A stretch of DNA of 16,531 nt. Source: Diatrype stigma. Its lineage: Eukaryota > Ascomycota > Sordariomycetes > Xylariales > Diatrypaceae. Positions 8,330-16,531 of the stretch are shown one piece after another. Positions within the stretch are counted from its first letter, which is position 1; each line of letters starts with the position of its first letter. The position numbers and the translations under genes are program-made. Location: NCBI GenBank assembly GCA_022225965.2, contig JAKJXP020000216.1:1-16531 (forward strand), given 5' to 3'. The notes beneath the pieces were generated by a model. It was not told where the DNA came from. It saw nothing but the letters and a program-made list of their open reading frames with translations, and did not search any database.

Positions 8330-8748
8330 TTTCCGGCAGTAGTTATCCGAAAGGAAAAGCCACTAGCTGCAGTAAAGGCAACAAAGATTATAAAAGCGAC
8401 AAGAATAACTGAATAGGTGCTGGCCAAAGCCTTAATCCTCGAGCCACGCCATGCCCATACGAGATCGGCGAACGACACAAATGCTGAAGCTGCGCTCGAT
8501 GAATTGCGTAGGATGATTTGTCGTTGATGGTGAAAAGTACCCCGAAAATCGGGGTTACAATGAATCCTATGCCATATTATGCTGCATATAGTCCAGAATC
8601 TAGAAGCGACAAAAGTAATAAAGGCAGCGGTGAATGCAATTAGAAGGTCGCCTTGGCTTCGAATTGTGGTGAGAGTTACGCCGAGGATTCGCCCTTTAGA
8701 CCAGTTGGTCCACTTGCCTACGTAAATGTTATCTTCGATTCTGTCCAT
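8330..8748 (-). pseudogene. N-terminal fragment of the membrane-protein pseudogene
   Basis: ATG at 8746-8748 opens the frame: MDRIEDNIYVGKWTNWSKGR, membrane segment LLIAFTAAFITFVASRFW, HHQRQIILRNSSS, a second membrane segment (ILVAFIIFVAFTAASGF) and TTAGN, where the MITE begins. I chose this ATG because the family usually starts just before the WTNWS block. Past the junction the frame runs about ten codons into the MITE and stops. Confidence 0.75.
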
Positions 8749-9289
8749 GCTATCTATATATTAAGGGGTCACAATAAGTATATAGATAAATTCGATATGC
8801 GGGCTCAATCAATGGAGCAAAAGGAGGATTACGACCTGGTTTTAAGCAAAGCTTTTCAAAATGAGATATCTAAATATATTTGTGTCGGGTCGGATCCAGC
8901 CCATATATTCAGGTCAACGAAAACGCCACTTTCACAGCCGACAACTTCGCATAACATTGGGTGGGATGGGATTCACCTGGAATCAGAACCATTCATAGTC
9001 TACACATGGGGTTCTCCGAATAGCCAATCAAGCTTGTGCGGGCACCCCTGGGGATAGCATCCTTCAATATGAATTTTCTAGGGTAGGTATAGAAAGGGGC
9101 CTCACCATTTCTTTTTCTATCCTTTATCCTGGCGAAGGATCATAAACTCCGATTCGTTCACTCCATGCGAATTACGCCATAGCGGCGTCTCCTCGGTATA
9201 TACCTTATCTATATTCGCCAGCTGTTCCCTAAATATACAGTTTTATAAAAGGCGAGCCTTAATGAACGGCCAATAGTGAATGGTACAAC
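8749..9289. other. Upstream region of the membrane-protein pseudogene
   Basis: This is the non-coding stretch before the minus-strand start codon. Right next to the ATG is an inverted repeat, TATCTATATA (8751-8760) and TATATAGATA (8779-8788), which may include TATA-like sequence. A 134-codon plus-strand frame at 8653-9057 overlaps the antisense of the gene and lacks recognisable protein features. The right edge is the duplication GGTACAAC (9282-9289) of MITE copy 3. Confidence 0.5.
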
Positions 9290-9870
9290 CAGGGTGTCAA
9301 GCAACGCAACCTGTACAACGTGATGTCCACCATTTGGTGGACACCACCTTCTGCAATCCATCCATTCGGGATTTTGCGAAATTACGCAACCTGCAACGCA
9401 ATTCACGATAACTTCCCTTGGTTGCGCAACTGGTGGCAGGTTGCAGTGGCTGGTGATTGTGGCTAGTATATACCGCCACATCAAGGATTATAGGGGCTAG
9501 TAAGGGTCAAAGTGGAGGCTGGTGGAGGGGGGGGGGGGGTGCCAGGAAGGGGGTACCAGGTATGGGTCGGATAGGTCGAATGGGTCGGATAGGTCGAATA
9601 GGTCGGTAATAAGGAAATTATTAGGAACCTTCTGTTAGGCGGGCTGCAATACGTTTCGAATACGCCAGATAAATGCCCAAAATCCGTTTTACGACCTTTA
9701 TATATGCCCTCATTTTTGCCCGATTTGGGTACTGCAACCAATGCAACGCCACTGCAATTTGGTTGCAATTGCGCAACTTCAATCCACCAAATCCAGGGTG
9801 CTGGTTGCAGTTATTGCAATCCATCCACCAGAGGGCTTGGTTGCAGTGGATTGCGTTGCTTGACACCCTG
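9290..9870 (-). mobile_element. hAT-type MITE, copy 3 (581 bp), well preserved
   Basis: The perfect terminal inverted repeats begin CAGGGTGTCAAGCAACGCAA; the target-site duplication GGTACAAC is exact (9282-9289 and 9871-9878). It is inverted relative to copies 1 and 2. About seven GCAAC/GTTGC motifs cluster in roughly the outer 150 bp at each end, a pattern expected of subterminal transposase-binding sites. A 9-bp-arm hairpin (TGTCCACCA...TGGTGGACA) lies at 9324-9343. The interior has a run of 13 G (9527-9539) and a nonamer array (9564-9608). Open frames inside it are non-coding chance frames. Confidence 0.9.
9564..9608. repeat. Nonamer tandem array inside MITE copy 3
   Basis: There are five consecutive 9-bp units of the form RGGTCGRAT (GGGTCGGAT, AGGTCGAAT, the same pair again, then AGGTCGGTA). 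A GGGGGTACCAGG segment and a 13-G run lie just to its left. It is not evident at the matching place in copies 1 and 2. Confidence 0.8.
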
Positions 9871-9918
9871 GGTACAACCTTGACGATATCAAACCCAGGT
9901 CAGCTTGGGTCGGTACAA

Positions 9919-10080
9919 CTATTCTGCCTTACCATAAGGTTTTTGTTCGCGTAAGGTTGTATTTGGGCGTAGGCTTTGGAAGTTCAGAATGTCCAATTTT
10001 AGCAATGTCAAAGATAGTAACATGCCGGCAGCGAAACAGGGAATAGCAGTCAATACAGATGGTAATTTGTCACGGATGGA
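9919..10080 (-). pseudogene. Possible remnant of a membrane-protein exon, cut by the Copia insertion
   Basis: On the minus strand, from the Copia edge, the frame reads KLPSVLTAIPCFAAGMLL, a hydrophobic stretch running into SLTLLKLDIL, then FQSLRPNTTLREQKPYGKAE and a stop at 9919-9921. One membrane-like segment in non-repeat DNA hints at a real exon that once continued to the right of 10080. I do not recognise a family. It could also be a chance frame; about 160 bases is too little to decide. Confidence 0.25.
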
Positions 10081-10464
10081 TGTAGGATTTGCTGAATGCA
10101 GCAAGACAGTATAACAAAGCAACTACAAAGGAGTTGCACTTATACAGCAGAATTACTGCTGGGAACGGTATACTGCCGGAAGCAATTACTATATGGGATA
10201 AAGGAAATAAGGACTTTCATTGTAATAGAAAGGATAGGGACAATTACCGCATTAGGAAATACTCTGTATATAAATAGGGGTAACAGCCACCTAGCTGATA
10301 TATAAGAAGTCGGACACACACACTTATACACATATACGAATATTACTTCATACTTGAATAACTACCTTTATATACGTCTGCTTAACCTTATTTAGTGCCT
10401 ATTTATTCCATTGCTACATCCGTATTATTTAATACAGTATAACCATATACCGTATAATCTTATA
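10081..10464 (+). repeat. 5' LTR of the Copia element
   Basis: It starts TGTAGGATT and ends AATCTTATA, so the ends are near-inverted copies, with the CA end read as TA. It aligns without gaps to 16160-16531. A TATATAAATA promoter-like box is at 10267-10276. Short frames inside it are not genes. Confidence 0.85.
10267..10276 (+). promoter_or_regulatory. TATA box of the Copia LTR
   Basis: TATATAAATA is conserved unchanged in both LTRs (second copy 16346-16355) although neighbouring bases have mutated. Its place in the middle of the LTR suits the U3 promoter. Confidence 0.55.
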
Positions 10465-10480
10465 GGTTATAAGGCCCGGG
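10465..10480 (+). other. Probable primer-binding site (initiator-tRNA half type)
   Basis: Directly after the LTR, GGTTATAAGGCCC resembles the complement of the initiator methionine tRNA anticodon region (GGTTATGAGCCC), the internal primer used by many Copia elements, allowing for one G-to-A change and an extra G. The match is approximate. Confidence 0.45.
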
Positions 10481-11100
10481 GTAGCGCCCAAATAGGCAAT
10501 ATATACCTATAGGACCTTTATATAACTTGCAGAAGCCAGTATACCTCTTTTAAGAAAGGTTACCCTAAAGGAGACAGCAAATATAATACAATTAAGGTTA
10601 TCTTTAATCCATTTATTTATATTTCGACTAATACTTATCCGAATCGGGAAATTTCTATACCATTAGAATCCTTTCGATTAGGATAATCAGATTTTAAGAC
10701 CGATTTATCGTACTTACTTTTTCCGTTAAATTATAAAGTAATTATTATTTAGATATTTCTGTTACAAATATATTAGATTTTTTTATTCCATTATTCGTTC
10801 GTATCTTTACCAAACCTTATCCGATCTGGACGAAACTTGGACCATTCGATAGCTTGATTAATTAACTTTCATATTTTAAAATAGAATTTTTTTATTTTTA
10901 TTACCTGTAGAGATAGAAAATATTTATTAAGCAGTATCCTATATTGCTGTATTATTTTTAATTATTATCGATATTTATTTTACGGTTATTTCTTATTTAA
11001 CCGTTAGAAAAATACGCAACCTATATTATTCGAATTAAAAGAATTTAAGCTTCTAGATTTTAAGATGGATTAATTTTACCGTTATCCCTTTTTATACAAT
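10481..11100 (+). other. Copia leader region, non-coding
   Basis: About 620 bases of AT-rich sequence lie between the primer-binding site and the first recognisable gag sequence. No protein-like frame is seen. It may hold a packaging signal, but nothing specific can be named. The gag start codon may lie in its last part, obscured by mutation. Confidence 0.5.
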
Positions 11101-14100
11101 TACTTACAATAATAAGAATTAACCCTTAAAGCCGTATTACGTTGCTTAAGAACATAAAGAATTATAAAATATGGGCCATTAAAGCAAAGGCTACCCTTAT
11201 AAAGGAAAATCTGGACTATGCCCTTATTTTGGAAATAAAGGAAATAGCCATAATAGCTATAAAAAACCAGGAAAACCAGGAAAGTCAGGAAATCCTTACT
11301 TCTTTTAAAACGTTAACCCAGGAGGATAATAATAAAGCCCTGGCTACCATATAACTCCTTTACGAAAAAGGTTTCTTAATTCATATTAAATCCATACTAA
11401 GCTATAAGAAAGCTTGGGAGGCCCTAAAAAATCATTACCGGCCAAAAGGATTTACAATAGAATTTCTATTATTAAAGGAATTCTTTAATTCCTTTATAGA
11501 AGATTTTGATATCTTCGAAACCTATTTTAATAAAATAAGGTTTATAACAAACGAACTTAAACTGAATAAAATAAACCTTCCAGATTAGGTTATAATTGCT
11601 TAGATATTAAATAATTTACCCGAAAAATATAAAGCCTTCGTTTAAAATATTACCCAATCTTTACGTCAGGACTTTTCAACAATTTCCAAAAATACCCTGT
11701 TTTCTTCTTTAATGGATAAATCCAGAGAAATGGATAAAAAGGAGAAAATCCTTTACGTAAAAAGCAAGAAGCTTTGGAAACAAAAAAAATAAATATACTG
11801 CAACCATTACAGAATCCAGGGGCACCAAGAAAAGGACTATTATTTCCTTTACCCTAATAAGGCTCCAAAAAGTTGGAAAAAAAAGAATAGGATAAATAAG
11901 AAACAGTCCGGCCCTAAAAGGAATAAAAAAAAACAAAAGGAAAATAATTCCTCAGAATCCACCAGCTCCAATAGCTTAAGAAGGGAAGAACGGGAAAAGA
12001 AACAGAAGGACCTTCTAGGTGCCCTGATCGATTCCGAAGAAGACACCCTTATTTTGGGCCTTATATCGGAAAAATCCAACAAAGGAAAAAACGAGGATTT
12101 ATTTGAATTAAATCTTTCCGAATCCCTTTTTCCTTTTACGTCCGGAAGGATGGATATAAACGATTTTGAAGTAAGTCGTTATAATACAAATAAAGCCAGC
12201 TTTATATATAATACTAATTCTGGTCCAGATTATTTAAATTCTACGAAATTTAAGGATAGGGGTATAATAGAGCTAATTGCGAATAACGGGGCCACTCTTA
12301 TTACTGTAGCTAATAGAAATCTATTAATTAATATAAAGCAAATTTACAAAATCGTGAAATGGGGCAATGCACGTTCCCTTATTATAAAAGAAGCTAGTAA
12401 TTTAATAATACAATATATTACCTCTAGAAAGGTATATACGATAAAAGGGGTTAATTATATTTCAGAGCTAAAAATTAACCTTTTATCCATAAATAAGTTC
12501 AAAAACTGTTATACAGTTATAAATGCCATTAATAGCATTAAGCTATATAATAAGGATAAAGACCTTATTACAAAAGGATATTACAAAAACGGGTTATATT
12601 ATATATCGTTTAAAGTGGTTACCGACCAAAATAAGCCAAAGAATATATTAAATCTTACTGATCAGCTTATATTTAATAAGCTTATTACATGGCATAACAG
12701 AATGGGTTACCTATCCTTAAAGCCCTTAACAGAATTCCTTATATTTAAAGGGGTAAGAATTTCGAAAAAGGAATACATCCAGTATAATAACTGAAAGTAT
12801 GATATTTGCAGTATAATAAAGAACTACCGCAAAATAAATAAAACGGCTATAAGCCAAAAGGAGTATAATATTATATAAAGGATACATAATAACTTAGGGG
12901 ATCCATTACTTAATACTTATAATAGGTATAAATATTATATTACCTTTTTGGATAAACGAAGCCGTTATATGGAAATTAAGCTGTTAAATTCAAAATCAAA
13001 AGCTCTGGAAGCCTTTAAGGTATATAAGCTGCAGGCTAAAAATCAAATAGAGCATAAAATAAAGGAGTTTTTTACAAATAACGGTACGGAATATATAAAT
13101 TTACGCTTCGAAATTTACCTATAAACGTACGGTATTATTTACCATACAACTCCTGCTTATATAAAGGAACCTAATGGTTTAATAAAACGTATTAACCTAA
13201 CCTTATTAAATAAGGTACGGGCGTTTCTTATTTCTTTAGGCTTACCTAATTACCTTTAAGGTAAAGCCTTATTAACAGCGGCTTATATATATAACCGTAC
13301 CCCATATAAGGCTTTAAATTATAAGCAGCCCTTTAAAATTTATTATAAGCATAAGCCGTATATTAATAATTTATATACATAGGGCTTTATGTGTTATTAT
13401 AATACTAATAAATACCGGCATAAGCTGGACCCTAGGACTAGAAAAGGGATTATTATCGGCTACGGCACCGAAAATAAAAATTATAAAATCTGGGATATAA
13501 TAACCCAAAGGCCTATATGGGCTAAAGACGTTAATATAAGGAACGGTATCTTTATTAAGGACCTTAATAATAACAATATAAGCCAAGGGGACATCCTAAA
13601 GGCCGTAAATAATACAAAAGAATTTCCTTATATCCAAAATAAAGGGGTAGCAGAAAGCCCAGCTATACCGAAGCCCTCTTATCTGCTTAATAAGCCTATA
13701 ACGGCTATAGGTTTAAATAATAAACCTATAACGGCTACGAAAGCTTCGGGAATTATACCAGCTAATTTAGCTAATAATTTTAATTATAAGCAAATAAAGG
13801 AATTACCGGGCAAACGGTATGCAACTAAAGCAGCTATAGCTGCTATAGGTAATCCAATAAAACGAGTAGCCGCTATTACTGCAACTAATCGAAATTTAAA
13901 TAACAACCAGAATTTAAATAAAAAGATTAAGCTTAATAATTTAACCCCTATACCTTTAAGCTTTCCTATACTTTTAGATCCTATATAGGATTATATAAAG
14001 ATTAATACAGACCATTTGTTATATACAATGAAAGATACGTTATTATTTAATCAGCTTATAAGTATAAAAAGAAAAAGAAAAGCTGATTTTATTCTTTCGG

Positions 14101-15722
14101 CTTTTACAACCGAACCAGTTACGTATAAGCAAGCAATGAATAATATAAATCGAAAATCCTAGTATTTAACCTGCAAAGCAAAAATAACGGAACTGGAAAA
14201 ACAAAATACTTACAATATAATGGACCTACCTAAGGAAAAACACCCTATGGGAACTCGTTAACTATTTAAATTTAAACCTATTATTAAAGGTAGCTTTATT
14301 AAACCTAACTGGATAACCAATAAGGATAAATCTAAACGCTTTAAAGCTAGATTTATTATACAAAAATATAACCAATAGTTAGGGGTAGATTATTTGGAAA
14401 CCTTTTCCATTACAGCCAAACCGGAAACGTAGCACCTATTATTAATAATAGCCGTTAATAAGGGGTGGCCTATAATACAATACGACATTTAAAACGCTTT
14501 TGTTTATTTTAATATAGATATAGAAATTTATATACGGCTGCCAGAAGGTTTTTATCCAAAAGCTTATAATAAGGTAACTAAGCTTAATAAAGCCTTATAC
14601 GGCTTAAAGCAATTATCCAGGCTTTAATATAAATTCCTATCCCAAATATTATTAGCCAAAGGATTTACTATATTTCCTTACGACGAAGGAATATTTATAA
14701 ATAAAATAAGTAATATTGTTATTATCTGCCATATAAACGATTTATTAATAATAAGCCCGTCCGAAATTGGTATAAATAATTTAGCCACAAAGTTATTAAA
14801 ATCTATTAAACTAAATAAAATAGGTTCCGTTTTTACCTACCTAAATAACGATTTAGAAATCGATTATCCTAATAAGGAAATACGTATAAGCCAGAAACGA
14901 TATACAAAAAAGCTATTCACTAAATACAATATACGTAATAATCCAAATATAAAGCCAGGAAATACTCCTTATACTCCCGGCCTTAAGCTTAAAAAAAATA
15001 AATCAACAGCTTCAAATATAAAAATTATAAATTATTAAAAGTAAATAGGTTTTTTATTATACCTAGCTTTAAAATTTCGACCTAATATAACTTACGCTAT
15101 ATGCACCTATGCCAGATTTATGAATAACCCAAGTATAAACCACTTTAAGGAATTATATAAAATATAGGGGTATTTATTAAAGCACCCTAATATAAGGGTT
15201 ATATATAAGTGCAACGGAGTTTTGGAATTAAAGGTTTATACAGATTCTAACTGGGGAAGTAACCTACCAAATAAAAAATCTACAAGTGGATATATAACTA
15301 ACTTAGCAAATAGGGGTAATTTTAACCCTATAAGCTGGACCTTCCAATTTCAGAAAACAGTATCCTTAAGCTCCTGTAAAACAAAATATATGGCTTTAAA
15401 GGAAGAATTAAAAAAAACCGTATATCTAGGTAATATGCTTAATTACTTAAATAAAGAATTAAACCTAGGTTATCCGGACCAACCTTTAAAGGTATATGTA
15501 AATAACGATGCCGCCCAAAAGCTGGCTAATAACCCTAAATTCCATAAAAGAACTAAGCATATAAATATAACTTATTACTTTAACAGGAAGGTGGTAGCAA
15601 ATAATAAGGCTATATTACACCATATTAATACAGCAAAACAGCTAGCTAATTTTTTAATAAAGCCGGTATTCAGCGTTATATTAAATAAGCTGATGAAACT
15701 AGCCAATATAATCAGTATATAG
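11100..15722 (+). pseudogene. Copia gag-pol polyprotein, one frame with about 20 stop codons
   Basis: All recognisable domains lie in one frame ending at TAG 15720-15722. Gag, near 11142-11790, includes NYKIWAIKAKATLI. The zinc knuckle at 11799-11840 keeps CX2CX4HX4C spacing, but its second and third Cys are Tyr. The protease site is NNGAT at 12282-12296 (usually DSGAT). Pre-integrase WHNRMGYLS is at 12690-12716. Integrase acidic positions read Asn (12891-12893), Asn (13077-13079, NNGTEY) and Lys (13185-13187, NGLIKR). Reverse transcriptase shows LPEGF, YGLKQ and HIND at 14730-14741, where YVDD is usual. RNase H has YTDSNW, then SSCKTKY near 15369-15389 (usually SSTEAEY) and VNNDAAQ near 15498. 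In-frame stops lie at 11352, 11586, 11601, 11643, 11790, 12792, 12876, 13122, 13257, 13380, 13986, 14160, 14259, 14376, 14430, 14490, 14625, 15036, 15042 and 15165; only 12792 is TGA. There is no frameshift. The start is approximate, as no clear gag ATG survives. Confidence 0.9.
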
Positions 15723-16150
15723 TGGTTTTATTCCTTTAAAGGTTTCCCCACTAAAAGCCTGATTTTTTCCGTATACGTACGTTTTATCCTGGGCTTCATA
15801 CGATAAACAAGTAATTTTTTATTAATTTTTTAATACCGAATAAAAAAAGAATAAGCTGGAAAGCTTCCTATACTCCAATAAGGGCTCATACAGTTATATA
15901 CAAACGCAGCCTTGCTTATATAATTGCAAGCTATTCCAATACAGCCTTGCTTATATAATTACAAGCCGGCAAAACAGGTGCTTAGCTAATTATAACCACC
16001 TACAGCACCCATTATCCGCTTATATAATTACCTTTCTTCTTATATAGGTTTTACCGTTATAACGGCTTTCCTGATATACATACATACGTTATTCAGTTAT
16101 AAGGACAAATCCTATAAATTAATGCTTACCTACGGCCCTCGATAATCATT
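15723..16150 (+). other. Copia 3' untranslated region with a 25-bp repeat
   Basis: Non-coding. A 25-bp unit, CAGCCTTGCTTATATAATTR then CAAGC, occurs at 15907-15931 and 15942-15966, and a part of it (GCTTATATAATTA) again near 16019. No envelope-like frame is present between RNase H and the polypurine tract. Confidence 0.65.
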
Positions 16151-16159
16151 AAGGGGGGG
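16151..16159 (+). other. Polypurine tract
   Basis: AAGGGGGGG lies directly before the 3' LTR at the position where plus-strand DNA synthesis is primed. The run stands out in AT-rich sequence. Confidence 0.75.
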
Positions 16160-16531
16160 TATAGGATTTGCTGAATGCAGCAAGACAGTATAACAAAGCA
16201 ACTACAAAGGAGTTGCATTTATATAGCAGAATTACTGCTGGGAACGGTATACTGCCGGAAGCAATTACTATATAAGATAAAGGAAACAAGGACTTCCATT
16301 GTAATAGAAAGGATAGGGACAATTACCGCATTAGGAAATACTCTGTATATAAATAGGAGTAACAGCCACCCAGCTGATATACAGGAAGTCGGACACACAC
16401 ACTTATACACATACACGAATACTACTTCATACTTGAATAACTACCTTTATATACGTCTGCTTAACCTTACTTAGTGCCTATTTATTCCACTGCTACATCC
16501 GTATTATCTAATACAGTATAACCATATACCG
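16160..16531 (+). repeat. 3' LTR of the Copia element (cut by window end)
   Basis: It starts TATAGGATT, where the 5' LTR has TGTAGGATT, a G-to-A change of the terminal TG. It aligns without gaps to 10081-10452; about 12 bases should lie beyond the window. Confidence 0.88.

Larger units (their letters stand above)
4041..8748 (-). pseudogene. Fungal multi-pass membrane protein gene, broken by three mobile elements and two stop codons
   Basis: Five coding pieces on the minus strand join into one protein of about 756 codons: 8748-8330, 7781-7523, 6340-6018, 5943-5241 and 4607-4041. Breaks are two host introns (5944-6017; 4608-5240, which holds a MITE) and two exon insertions (7790-8329 MITE; 6346-7522 LTR element). 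Taking one copy of each target-site duplication, piece lengths (419, 259, 323, 703, 567) keep a single frame. I recognise a widespread, uncharacterised ascomycete family: an N-terminal VGKWTNWSKG block, two membrane segments (about 35-57 and 110-130), HHQRQIILRNSSS, a long Cys- and glycosylation-site-rich outer domain with SPLGCVEKWQWCN and NQWQLDV, a third membrane segment, and a tail with NWSGCTESIP. Function is unknown. TGA at 5370-5372 and TAA at 5265-5267 stop the frame within the outer domain. Recognition rests on memory of the family, not a search. Confidence 0.8.
10081..16531 (+). mobile_element. Copia (Ty1/copia) LTR retrotransposon, nearly complete, RIP-inactivated
   Basis: Order: 5' LTR 10081-10464, primer-binding site, leader, gag, protease, integrase, reverse transcriptase, RNase H, polypurine tract 16151-16159, and the 3' LTR from 16160, cut by the window edge with 372 of about 384 bases present. 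Integrase before reverse transcriptase defines the Copia superfamily. The 5-mer ATGGA (10076-10080) should be the target-site duplication but its partner is outside the window. The entire coding region is in one frame with many stops and no frameshift. The two LTRs differ at about 16 of 372 positions, all transitions by eye. Confidence 0.92.

Noticed and set aside
8653..9057. 134-codon plus-strand frame
   Set aside because: Starts antisense to the N-terminal fragment and runs into its upstream region; no protein-like features.
9481..9768. Pro/Thr-rich minus-strand frame
   Set aside because: Lies inside MITE copy 3 and comes from the G run and nonamer array.
10089..10331. Short frames in the Copia LTR, repeated at 16175-16474
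   Set aside because: LTR sequence; the frames differ in length between the copies and have no family features.
12054..12794. 246-codon frame taken as a separate gene
   Set aside because: It is part of the Copia gag-pol frame (protease to pre-integrase), bounded only by mutation-made stops.

Overview
The window looks like nuclear DNA of a filamentous ascomycete (Pezizomycotina). The grounds are short GT-AG introns with CTAAC or CTGAC branch sites, a secreted plant-polysaccharide-type hydrolase, a fungal-type membrane protein, and large AT-rich tracts whose repeats differ almost only by C-to-T and G-to-A changes, as expected from repeat-induced point mutation (RIP). No species is claimed.

Layout. 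1-640 is a pyrimidine-rich minisatellite with four higher-order anchor units. 640-1500 is AT-rich non-coding DNA with two long inverted repeats. 1500-2096 is the upstream region, and 2097-3615 is an intact five-exon gene for a secreted beta-propeller hydrolase, best called a GH93 exo-arabinanase (366 aa). 3616-4040 is a convergent intergenic gap. 4041-8748 (minus strand) holds the remains of one host gene for a fungal membrane protein of about 756 codons. It is cut by three insertions: a hAT-type MITE inside an intron (4671-5205), a small LTR element without coding capacity (6346-7522), and a second copy of the MITE inside an exon (7790-8329). Two in-frame stop codons also damage it. A third, well-preserved MITE copy in the opposite orientation lies at 9290-9870. 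From 10081 to the window end is a nearly complete Copia LTR retrotransposon: 5' LTR, a single gag-pol reading frame with about 20 stop codons and no frameshift, polypurine tract, and 372 bases of the 3' LTR.

Function. Only the GH93-like hydrolase looks functional. It would be secreted and would act on the arabinan side chains of pectin. The rest records mobile-element invasion and decay. The Copia copy has lost acidic catalytic residues in protease, integrase, reverse transcriptase and RNase H by G-to-A changes. The host membrane-protein gene can be followed through all insertions because each left a target-site duplication, and the coding phase agrees at every junction. I found no new defence system or RNA gene. 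The most informative signals are the layered insertions and the MITE family.
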